Assembly (NCBI RefSeq): GCF_020594515.1
Contig: NZ_JAJCTH010000009.1
Coordinates: 106,386-170,385 of the forward strand
Source of the DNA: Rhodoferax sp. U2-2l
GTDB taxonomy: Bacteria > Pseudomonadota > Gammaproteobacteria > Burkholderiales > Burkholderiaceae_C
DNA length: 64,000 nt
Reading direction: 5' to 3'
The notes under the pieces were generated by a model. It did not search any database, was not told where the DNA came from, and saw nothing but the letters and a program-made list of their open reading frames with translations. The translations under genes were made by a program, and so were the position numbers. Shown piece after piece: positions 31,517-39,900 of the stretch. The stretch's first letter is position 1; each line of letters starts with the position of its first letter.

Positions 31517-32038
31517 TCAACGTACGGAGGGCGCGTCAGGCAACTCGTTCGGGTTGTGGGCACCCGACGCCAGGGGGAAGTGGGTCACCAGCAGGTGTGA
31601 CACCTCGGCCACCGCCTGATGCAGGCCGCCTTCAAAGCGGCCCTGGCGAAACGATTCGCGCATGTGCTCAATGAGCTGCTGCCACGTTTGTGGGCTGACC
31701 TTGTCGTTGAGTCCCCGGTCGGCCACGATCTCGATGGCGCGCTCAGCCAGCAGCACATAAATCAGCACGCCGTTGTTGTCGGCCGTGTCCCACACCCGCA
31801 ATTTGCTGAATTGCATCACCGCCCGGCTGCGGATGATGTCGGGCAGAGGTCCGTCGCGCCAAAGGTAAATGCTGGGCAGGCCGCCTTCGACATCGATGCG
31901 TATTTCACCGCTGTGAAGCTTCTCGCTGGCTTGTACCGCCTGCGTCAATGCGTCCAGCACCTTGGGCGGCAGCACACGGCGTGTCAGGTCGTCACCCTGC
32001 CATCGGTGTTTGAACAATCGAACAAGTTTTGTGAGCAT
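31517..32038 (-). CDS. TPM-domain protein, 173 aa
   Basis: A cytoplasm-facing or soluble TPM-fold protein related to the YgcG repair/phosphatase-like family; the core is EIRIDVEGGLP..IYLWRDGPLPDIIRSRAVMQFSKLRVWDTADNNGVLIYVLLAERAIEIVADRGLN. Start ATG 32036-32038 overlaps the stop of the upstream TPM gene (ATGA), so translation is coupled. The function of the family is not settled; links to membrane quality control are suggested by its partner LemA. Confidence 0.82.
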   Translation of the reverse strand: MLTKLVRLFKHRWQGDDLTRRVLPPKVLDALTQAVQASEKLHSGEIRIDVEGGLPSIYLWRDGPLPDIIRSRAVMQFSKLRVWDTADNNGVLIYVLLAERAIEIVADRGLNDKVSPQTWQQLIEHMRESFRQGRFEGGLHQAVAEVSHLLVTHFPLASGAHNPNELPDAPSVR

Positions 32039-32955
32039 CACCAGCCTCCCGAGGCACCACCGCCGCCAAAACCGCCGCCGCCGCCCGACCTGAAGCCGCC
32101 ACCACCACCCAAGCCACCGCGCGAGCCGCCGCCGCCCCAACCGCTGCCGCCCAGGCCGCCGCCAAAGCCACCTGTGCCGCCGCCCCGGCCGGTGTGGTTG
32201 CCGCCCAAGGAAAAAAGCAGGGAGACAAATAGTGCCCCGACACCCACCAAGCCGCCAATCAACAGGCTGGTGGTCATGTCAAAAGCGATCCAGCCCGCCA
32301 CACCGCCGGTGGCCACGGAACCCAGGCGCGAACCGAGGATGTTCTTGGCCACCGCGCCGATCACCGGCACAGCGACCAGGAAAAAAATGAGCAGGTCGCC
32401 CATGTCCTGGCCCAACAGGCTGCCAAACGGCCCGTCGTTGCCCGGGGCAGCCGGGGCTGGCAGGGCTTCACCCCGAATCAAACCGATGAGCCGGTCCAGG
32501 CCGGCGTCGATGCCACCCGCGTAGTCGCCCTGGCGAAAGCGTGGTGTGATCACTTCGTCAATCACGCGTTTGGCGGCCAGGTCGGGAATGGCGCCCTCCA
32601 GCGTGCGGGCGACTTCGATGCGTACCCGCCGGTCTTGCACGGCGACGACCAGCAAAACACCGTCACCGACCGCCTTGCGGCCAATCTTCCAGCTGTCGGC
32701 CACCCGGAAGGTGTAGGCGGCGATGTCTTCGGGCTGGGTCGTGGCGACCAACAGCACCACCAATTGACTGCCAGCTTGCGTCTCAAACGCGGCCAGTTTG
32801 GCGTCGAGCGCGCTGCGTGCCTCAGGGGTGAGCGCGCCAGCCAGGTCCATCACCCGGGCGGTCAGCGCGGGCACGGCCTGTTGCGCGTGTACCGCACCCA
32901 GCAGCAACCAGAGTCCCAGGAGCCCGGCCGTCAGGCGGGCCAGCAACTGCTTCAT
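32038..32955 (-). CDS. YgcG-type TPM-domain membrane protein with Gly-rich tail, 305 aa
   Basis: Signal peptide (about 24 residues, ending VHA then QQ), an N-terminal TPM domain (VPALTARVMDLAGALTPEARSALDAKLAAFE..SQLVVLLV..RVADSWKIGRKAVGDGVLLVVAVQDRRVRIEVARTLEGAIPD), two membrane segments (near DLLIFFLVAVPVIGAVAK and TSLLIGGLVGVGALFVSLLF), and a ~60-residue tail almost wholly Gly/Ser/Arg. Middle gene of lemA-TPM-TPM, with ATGA overlaps at both ends. Confidence 0.85.
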   Translation of the reverse strand: MKQLLARLTAGLLGLWLLLGAVHAQQAVPALTARVMDLAGALTPEARSALDAKLAAFETQAGSQLVVLLVATTQPEDIAAYTFRVADSWKIGRKAVGDGVLLVVAVQDRRVRIEVARTLEGAIPDLAAKRVIDEVITPRFRQGDYAGGIDAGLDRLIGLIRGEALPAPAAPGNDGPFGSLLGQDMGDLLIFFLVAVPVIGAVAKNILGSRLGSVATGGVAGWIAFDMTTSLLIGGLVGVGALFVSLLFSLGGNHTGRGGGTGGFGGGLGGSGWGGGGSRGGLGGGGGFRSGGGGGFGGGGASGGW

Positions 32956-33539
32956 TTCTTGTTGAAATCAACCACGGGCGGGGTCGAAATGGCGGCTTCG
33001 TTCTGAACCGTGAAACCTTCCTTGGCCTGGTATCCAAACACCATGGCGGTCAGGTTGGTCGGAAAGCTGCGTGCCAGCGTGTTGTATTGCTGCACCGCCT
33101 GGATGTAGCGGTTGCGTGCCACGGTGACCCGGTTTTCCGTGCCTTCCAGTTGCACCCGCAGGTCACTGAAGCCTTGATTGGCCTTCAAGTTGGGGTACTG
33201 CTCGGACACCGCCATCAGCCGACTCAGGGCAGAGCCCAACTCTCCCTGCACGGCCTGAAACCGCTTGAAGGCCTCGGGGTCGTTCAGCGTCTCGGGGGTG
33301 ACCTGGATCGACGTCGCCTTGGCGCGGGCCTCAATCACCTTGGTCAAGGTCTCCTGCTCAAACGCCGCCTCCCCTTTGACGGTGGCCACAATGTTGGGCA
33401 CCAGGTCCGCGCGACGCTGGTACTGGTTCAGCACCTCGCTCCAGGCCGATTTGGTCTGCTCGTCCAGGCTCTGAAAATCGTTGTAGCCGCAACCGCTCAG
33501 CGCCAGCGCCGCCGACATCACCAAAAACCAACGTCTCAT
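32952..33539 (-). CDS. LemA-family lipoprotein, 195 aa
   Basis: A helical LemA-fold protein with a lipoprotein signal (lipobox L-S-G-C, Cys17); the core is NVQ-like NQYQRRADLVPNIVATVKGEAAFEQETLTKVIEARAKA and ends FGYQAKEGFTVQNEAAISTPPVVDF. Start ATG 33537-33539 is preferred over ATG 33543-33545 because GGGAG then sits 6 nt upstream. First gene of a coupled operon with the two TPM genes, an arrangement conserved in proteobacteria. Confidence 0.9.
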   Translation of the reverse strand: MRRWFLVMSAALALSGCGYNDFQSLDEQTKSAWSEVLNQYQRRADLVPNIVATVKGEAAFEQETLTKVIEARAKATSIQVTPETLNDPEAFKRFQAVQGELGSALSRLMAVSEQYPNLKANQGFSDLRVQLEGTENRVTVARNRYIQAVQQYNTLARSFPTNLTAMVFGYQAKEGFTVQNEAAISTPPVVDFNKK

Positions 33540-33696
33540 CTTCATCTCCCGGCGTAAAAACCGCAACCTTAGCACACGCACCCTGTCGCTTAGGCAGGGC
33601 GCCAGCGCTAGGCATGCCACCCGCATGTGTTTTGGCGCCCGGCGCCATCTTGCGCAAACAGGGCAAAATCAAACCTTACCTGATGGCCCACCACAC

Positions 33697-34146
33697 ATGT
33701 CCAAAGCACCCAAAAAATCCGCCACGCTGGGCGGCACCGCTGATGAAACCGAAGCCAGCTTTTACGAAGCGCTGCAAACCGGCGACATCGAGCGCCTGAT
33801 GGCCTGCTGGGCAGATGACGACGAGGTCATCTGCGTCCATCCTGGCAGTCCGCGGCTGGTCGGCCTGGGCGCCGTGCGGGCGGCGTTTGATGCCGTGCTC
33901 AGCCACGGCGGTGTGCGCATCCAGATGGAAGCCTTGCGCAAACTGGAGCACATGACCTGCGCCGTGCACAGCGTGCGCGAACGCATCGACATCCTCACCA
34001 ACGAAGGCTCGGTCCAGGCCTATGCCCTTGCCACCAACGTGTACTTCAAAACCGCCCAAGGCTGGCGCATGGTGGCCCACCACGTCAGTGCGGGTGGTGC
34101 CAACGAGTCCGAGGACATTTCGGACTCACCCCATGTGTTGCACTAG
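33697..34146 (+). CDS. NTF2/SnoaL-like protein, 149 aa
   Basis: A small cone-fold protein: SFYEALQTGDIERLMACWADDDEVICVHPGSPRLVGLGAVRAAFDAVL, then the strand ATNVYFKTAQGWRMVAHHVS. The family includes binding and enzyme members, so no function is assigned; the conserved His in ICVHPG suggests a ligand pocket. Start ATG 33697 (MSKAPKKSATLG) without a strong Shine-Dalgarno. The TAG stop is followed at once by the frame of the YheT-type hydrolase, so the two are probably one transcript. Confidence 0.75.
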   Translation: MSKAPKKSATLGGTADETEASFYEALQTGDIERLMACWADDDEVICVHPGSPRLVGLGAVRAAFDAVLSHGGVRIQMEALRKLEHMTCAVHSVRERIDILTNEGSVQAYALATNVYFKTAQGWRMVAHHVSAGGANESEDISDSPHVLH

Positions 34147-34185
34147 GTGGGCTTGGCGCCCCGGGTTGGCCAGGGAGCGCTGGTT

Positions 34186-35172
34186 GTGAACTACCTGGCG
34201 CCGTGGTGGCTGCCCGGTGGTCACGCACAAACCATCTGGCCAGCCCTTCACACCCGCCGCCAGCACACCGCAAAGGGCGGCAAGACGCCAGCCTATCGAC
34301 GTGAACGCTGGACAACACCGGACGGTGATTTCATCGACCTGGATTGGCTCGATACCCCGGGCGCCCAGACGCTGATGGTGATGTTTCATGGCTTGGAGGG
34401 CTCATCCAGCAGCCATTACGCGCTGGCTTTTGCCGGGTACGCCCGCCAGCATGGGTTCAGTTACGTGGTGCCGCATTTCAGAGGCTGTGGTGGTGACATC
34501 AACCTGGCACCGCGCGCCTACCACTCGGGCGACTTTGAAGAAATCGGCTGGGTGTTGCACCGTCTGCGCCAATGCCATGCGGGTCGCATCGTGGCGGTCG
34601 GCGTCTCGCTGGGTGGCAACGCCTTGCTGCGCTGGGCCGAAGAAGCGGGCAGCACGGCGGACCGGGTGGTGGCAGCGCTGGCCAGCATCTCCGCGCCGGT
34701 GGACCTGGCTGCCAGTGGCCGCGCCATCGGTCACGGGCTCAACCGGCAGGTGTACACCCGCATGTTTCTGGCCAGCATGAAGCCCAAGGCCTTGCGCAAA
34801 CTGGCACAGTACCCCGGTCTGTTCAACGCGCAGGCGTTGCGCGACGCACGTGATCTGTACACCTTTGACAACCTGTTCACCGCCCCGCTGCACGGCTTCA
34901 AAAACACCGACGACTACTGGGCCAGAGCTTCTGCCAAGCCGCATCTGGCCCAAATCAAGGTGCCCACGCTGGTGGTGAATGCACGCAACGACCCGTTTGT
35001 GCCTGCGGGCAGCTTGCCCCAGAGCGGCCAGGTGGGCACCAGTGTGACCCTGTGGCAACCCCATGGCGGCGGTCACGTGGGTTTTGCCGCAGGCAGCCCC
35101 CCCGGCCACGTGCGCACCCTGCCCGAGCAGGTGGGCGGCTGGCTGGCAACGCATGGAGAACCGCATGGATGA
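34186..35172 (+). CDS. YheT-type alpha/beta hydrolase, 328 aa
   Basis: A predicted serine esterase of the YheT/ABHD family. Start region YLAPWWLPGGHAQTIWPAL is the family signature; the nucleophile elbow is VGVSLGGNALL, preceded by MFHGLEGSSSSHYALAFAGYARQHGFSYVVPHFRGCGG, and the late Asp and His lie in NARNDPFVP and GGGHVGF. GTG 34186 is chosen because GGGAG lies 8 nt upstream; the GTG at 34147 is the longer alternative. Overlaps the next gene by 8 nt. Confidence 0.87.
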   Translation: MNYLAPWWLPGGHAQTIWPALHTRRQHTAKGGKTPAYRRERWTTPDGDFIDLDWLDTPGAQTLMVMFHGLEGSSSSHYALAFAGYARQHGFSYVVPHFRGCGGDINLAPRAYHSGDFEEIGWVLHRLRQCHAGRIVAVGVSLGGNALLRWAEEAGSTADRVVAALASISAPVDLAASGRAIGHGLNRQVYTRMFLASMKPKALRKLAQYPGLFNAQALRDARDLYTFDNLFTAPLHGFKNTDDYWARASAKPHLAQIKVPTLVVNARNDPFVPAGSLPQSGQVGTSVTLWQPHGGGHVGFAAGSPPGHVRTLPEQVGGWLATHGEPHG

Positions 35173-35704
35173 CATCGTCAAACAGGCCATGGCCAAATGG
35201 CCGAATGTGCCCGACTGTTATGGCTGGCTCGGGCTGGACGCCCGGGGCAACTGGTACATGCGCGATGACCGCGCTCAGGCGGCGGGTGCGTTCGACAGCG
35301 GCCAACCGGGCGCCAAAGGCTCGTTGCTGCAACACGAGAAACTGATTGATTTCATCGGCCGCAATTACAGTGCCGACGCCAAAGGCTGCTGGTTTTTTCA
35401 GAACGGCCCGCAGCGTGTGTATGTGGAACTGCAAGCCGCGCCGCTGGTCTGGCGGGTGCAGGCGGACTTCACGGTCAAGGACCATAGGGGCCGCAGCGCG
35501 CAGGTTCAGAGCTGCTGGCTAGACGAGCTGGGCCACCTGTTTCTGGCAGCGGATACCGGTCTGGGCCTGGTGCATACCCAGGACATGGAGCGTGCGGCGG
35601 ATGCGGTGGAACGTGGCCTGTGGTTGCCGCAAGACGTCGCCAGCCAGGTGCTGCCGCGCCAGTTCGGCTTTGTCAAAAGCCCCCAAGCGCTCCGAAGCCA
35701 GTAG
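35165..35704 (+). CDS. Conserved uncharacterised protein, 179 aa
   Basis: Not assigned to a function. A soluble protein with N-terminus DDIVKQAMAKWPNVPDCYGWLGLDARGNWYMRDDRAQ and a striking GCWFFQNGPQRVYVELQAAPLVWRV block; I have the impression of a Burkholderiales family of DUF type, but cannot name it safely. ATG 35165 overlaps the hydrolase stop (ATGGATGA) and has GGAGAA 5 nt upstream, so it is coupled to the YheT-type gene. Confidence 0.75.
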   Translation: MDDIVKQAMAKWPNVPDCYGWLGLDARGNWYMRDDRAQAAGAFDSGQPGAKGSLLQHEKLIDFIGRNYSADAKGCWFFQNGPQRVYVELQAAPLVWRVQADFTVKDHRGRSAQVQSCWLDELGHLFLAADTGLGLVHTQDMERAADAVERGLWLPQDVASQVLPRQFGFVKSPQALRSQ

Positions 35705-35897
35705 ACCCCAGCCGTCGGCCTGCAAGCGCTGGGTCACGCCCACGTCCACCCTCTTTGGGCCGGACGTGGGGACAGGTTGATGAGTCCAACGCTGGGAAGC
35801 AGCCTGGGTTGCCAACACTGACCGGTCGCAGAAACCGACAGCAGCTGCGACGAGCCGGCCACTGAAACCACCTACAATCCAGCGCTTGAGAGAAAAA
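35705..35897. other. Non-coding gap before the tRNA region
   Basis: No gene. It holds a 9-bp stem (CCCACGTCC 35739-35747 with GGACGTGGG 35762-35770) without a T-tract, perhaps the 3' end of the preceding transcript, and a TACAAT -10-like box at 35873-35878 placed for tRNA transcription. Confidence 0.5.
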
Positions 35898-35939
35898 TGC
35901 GGCTGTAGCTCAGTGGATAGAGTATTGGCCTCCGAAGCC
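35898..35939 (+). repeat. Partial copy of tRNA-Arg (5' half through the anticodon arm)
   Basis: 42 nt identical to 35992-36033, that is the acceptor 5' strand, D arm and anticodon arm of the following tRNA-Arg; the variable loop, T arm and acceptor 3' strand are replaced by unrelated sequence. The tRNA-type promoter (TACAAT at 35873) belongs to this copy. Looks like an attachment-site duplication or scar. Confidence 0.75.
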
Positions 35940-35992
35940 TATAGTCATCCGGGCTCTCTGCGAAAATGTGAATATTGGTCTTTTTTAGAGTT

Positions 35993-36068
35993 GCGGCTGT
36001 AGCTCAGTGGATAGAGTATTGGCCTCCGAAGCCAAGGGTCGTGGGTTCGATCCCCGCCAGCCGCACCA
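35993..36068 (+). tRNA. tRNA-Arg (anticodon CCG)
   Basis: A 76-nt cloverleaf: acceptor GCGGCTG with CAGCCGC, D arm AGCTCAGTGGATAGAGT, anticodon arm TTGGC-CTCCGAA-GCCAA with anticodon CCG (codon CGG), T arm GTGGGTTCGATCCCCGC and an encoded CCA. Only the 5' half is duplicated upstream. It marks the left side of the accessory region. Confidence 0.95.
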
Positions 36069-36907
36069 GTCATAAGTTTGATGCTATCAAATATGACAAA
36101 TTGCCGGGAATTTGCACTGGTGTCTAATAGTCAAACAGCAGTTTGATCCGAAAAAGACCAATCGTCAGCTGTTGTTGGCGATGCCCCACTGCGCCCTGTA
36201 TGTGCCACGACTGTGCCTCAGTCGAACATGACGAAACCGAAATTCAGTAAATCTTGAGTATTGGACTTGTGCCCTGGATCTTTGCACGAACTGTCGCCTT
36301 TTCTCGTGCACCCAAGAACACCATGGACGCTCACAAAATCAGCAATCCACGACAAGCCATACTTTGTGCGAGGCCACGACCGCAAAAGTGAACGTATATC
36401 CAGACCCAAAGGTGCAGGGGACGAAATTCATTTGCGTCAAACGGCAGAATTGGGAGGCAGCCCACTTGGCCAATGCATAGAGCAGGCGCACCGGTGAATG
36501 ATGTAGGCAGAACGCTTGTACAAAGCGAATGTCAATTTTGCATCCTCAGAAGACTCGAGTTCAGTGGCGAGCTTCTGAATTTCATGAACAGCAACACGAA
36601 GTTGTTGCCGAAGATAAGACAGAGGTTCATGTAGGACACTGTCTCAAGAGTGGAAATTCCAATGATGAGGTTGCTTATGACCTGCCGGTTGGGAGCGACT
36701 CTGAAGTGCCCATTTCAGTCAAAGCCTTGATCGAACTCGTAACCCGAATGCGGGTATTCAAACATGGATGGGTCAATGTTCGCCGGTCGGTCACGGCTGC
36801 AGAAGTTTTTTGAGTAGTCTCCGCTGTCCTGCCCGTTACAGTTAGGGAAAATCGGACAAATTGGTGTGGCTTTTCAGGAGCCAGCCAACAATTCAGGGAC
36901 TCGCCTT
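36069..36907. other. About 840-nt stretch without a convincing gene
   Basis: Lower GC than the chromosome to the left. Short frames exist (for example 36529-36813, plus strand) but show no ribosome-binding site, conserved motif or codon bias that I trust. AAAAAGACCAAT (36151-36162) is the inverted match of ATTGGTCTTTTT (35974-35985) on the other side of the tRNA. It must contain the promoter for the large operon starting at 36908, but I see no clear -35/-10 pair. Confidence 0.5.
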
Positions 36908-39900
36908 ATGGATGACGTTTTCAACTTTCGCAACCGGCTCATTGGCGAATACAGCTCGTTTTCGCGAAGCTTTTCCAAAGTTGCAGCGCCAGACATTCTG
37001 GTCAAAGTGGAAGAAGAATATGCCCGTGGCCGCTACTGGCCTGAGCCACTGATCCAGATTAACCCTAACTACAAGCGCAGTGGCACGGTTCAGCAGTTGG
37101 CAAAAGACGGGTTGCTGCATCCAGATTGCGCACATATCTTCCAGGCTGGAAAAACCGAAGGAAAGTCCGCTGACCTGCACCTGTACGTCCATCAGTTGCA
37201 GGCTCTGGCCAAGGCTCAAAAGCACCAAAGCTTTGTCGTCACCACTGGCACAGGCTCTGGCAAATCTCTCTCGTTCTTCATTCCCATCATCGACCGCATT
37301 GTCAAAGCCAAGGCGGGTGATTCCCAGAAGCGCACGCGGGCAATCATAATTTATCCGATGAACGCCCTTGCTAACAGTCAGTTAGAGGAGCTCGACAAGT
37401 TTTTGCATGGTTACACCAAGGGCGAGGCACCCTTTACTGTTGCCCGTTATACCGGCCAAGAAAGCTCGGCAGACCGACAAGAGATTGCCAATAGCCCCCC
37501 CGACATTCTGCTCACGAACTTTATGATGGCGGAGCTAATTCTCACGCGCTTCGAAGAGATTGACCGTCAGGTGGTTGAGCATTGTCAAGGGCTTGAGTTC
37601 TTGGTGTTGGATGAGCTGCATACCTATCGTGGCCGACAGGGCGCCGACGTTGCGCTTTTGGTGCGCCGCTTGCGCGAACGATTGAAGGCCGATCAACTGG
37701 TGTGCATTGGTACATCGGCCACCATGTCTTCCACAGGTACCCAGGCTGATCGCAACCTAACAGTGGCGAGCGTTGCCAGCTTGTTGTTCGGGGCATCCAT
37801 CACAGAGAACGATGTTATTGGCGAAACACTGCAACGGGTCACTAACCCCGCCAAAGACGTTCAGGCCATCAAGCAGCTGCTGAAGGCCGCACTAATGAAG
37901 GAATCACATTCTTGGATCGACTTTGAAGCCTTCAGCGACGACCCGTTAGCCATTTGGGTGGAGCTCACGCTTGGCATTGAATTGCCTGCTGATGAGCCTC
38001 CCCGCCGTGCAAAGCCCATCACACTGAAAGATGCTGCCGGTCTGCTGGCCACAGATGCGCAATGCACCTCTGATGAAGCCATGGCTGGATTGCAACGCTT
38101 CTTGGTGGCAGCCAACGATGTCAAGACACCGCAGGGCCGTGCCCCCTTTGCTTTCAAATTGCACCAATTCATCAGTGGCCCCGGCAAAGTGCTCGCCACG
38201 CTGGAACCGGCTGGCGTGCGTCACATTACTTTGGATGCCCAGCGCTTTGCACCTGGTCGGCAAGAGGAGGGTGCACAGCTGTATCCAGTTCACTTTTGCC
38301 GTGATTGCGGGCAGGAGTACCACCCTGTGTGGCGCTCGGGCCAGGCTGCGCAGGAGTACACACCCCGTGAAATTGATGACATCTCAGGCGACGAAGATGA
38401 CAAAGCCCGCTATGGGTTCTTGTGTCCGTCAAGTCTGAGCCAGTCCTACAAAGGTGACATTGAGGATTTGCCCGAGTCATGGCTTGACCTGACCAAGGCT
38501 GCACCGAGAGTCAAAAGCACCTTCAAAAACCATGTCCCTGAAGATGTGCAGGTCAGCCCACAAGGTTGGCAGGGCAGCGGCGAGTCATACTGGTACATTC
38601 CAGGCAAATTCCTGTTCTGCTTGAATTGTGGCCAGACCCATGAGGTCCATGGCAAAGACATCAATCGCCTGGCCAGCTTGTCGGGGGAGGGGCGTTCATC
38701 AGCAACCACCATCCTCACGCTCAGTGCAATACGGCAGCTCTTTGATGCGAAGGACATGCCGTCCGATCAGCCTGATCCGCGAAAGCTACTGGGCTTCACG
38801 GACAACCGGCAAGATGCCGCCTTGCAGGCTGGGCATTTCAATGACTTCGTGTTTTTGCTCACTTTGCGCTCTGCATTGATTGGCGCTTTGCAAAACAACC
38901 AGGGTGTCTTGACTGAGGAAACTCTGGCAGATGCTGTTTTCAAGGCGCTTGGTTTTGACAAGACGGACTTTGGCACGCTGGCCGAATACCTGCGCACGCC
39001 TAAGCTGATGGGCCTGGCGCGCCAGGATGCGCAGCGTACCTTGCGTTTCATCATTGGCTACCGCCTCTTGCGCGATTTGCGCCGTGGCTGGCGTTTCAAT
39101 AACCCCAATCTGGATCAGTTGAACCTGCTCTCCATCGCTTACCGTGGTATCGATGAGTTTGCATCGGAGGCATCACTGTTCAATGGCAGCCCAGTGCTGT
39201 CCAAGATCAATCCTGCTCAGCGTACTGTACTGGCCAGGATGTTGTTTGACAGCATGCGCCGCAGCCTGTGTCTTGAGACGCGTTACCTCGATGCAGTGGA
39301 GCAAGACAAGGCCAAGACGACAGCGCATCAGTACCTCAATGAGCGTTGGGCCTTTGCGCCGGATGAAAACCTGGAGACTGCCAAATACCTGATCTTGACC
39401 AAACGCCCCGAATACAAAGGTAAACCTCGTGCCGACTTGGTGCCGGGAGGTTCTCGCTCCCGACTCCTCAAAGACCTCAAGGCAGCGTCATTTTGGAAAG
39501 ACAGCGCGGCGGCTGGGCAGGTTGTCGGCTGGAAAGACCCGCAGTGGGTGGAACTGACGGATCAGTTGCTTCAGGCAGCATCCAACTACGGCTATGTGCA
39601 GAAGTTTGATGTGGACAGCCAGGTGATTGGCTGGCGGCTCAACGCGTCTTCTATGGATTGGTTGCTGGTCGATGAATCGCAAGCGTTGGAAGACGGCAAA
39701 CATAACCAATTTTTCCGCAACCTGTATCAGGCCGTGGCTCAGACCCTGCGTCAGCAAGGGCACCCCTTGTTCGACTTTGAGGCCCAAGAGCACACCGCGC
39801 AAGTGGATTCTGCCCGCCGACAGTTGCTGGAGCAACGCTTTCGCTATACAGAAAAAGACCGCAAGGACTGGCTGGACAACCCCGCGCATGAGGCACCGCT

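Noticed and set aside
36529..36813. 94-codon frame before the large operon
   Set aside because: No Shine-Dalgarno, no recognisable motif and no codon bias; kept only as part of the unassigned stretch.
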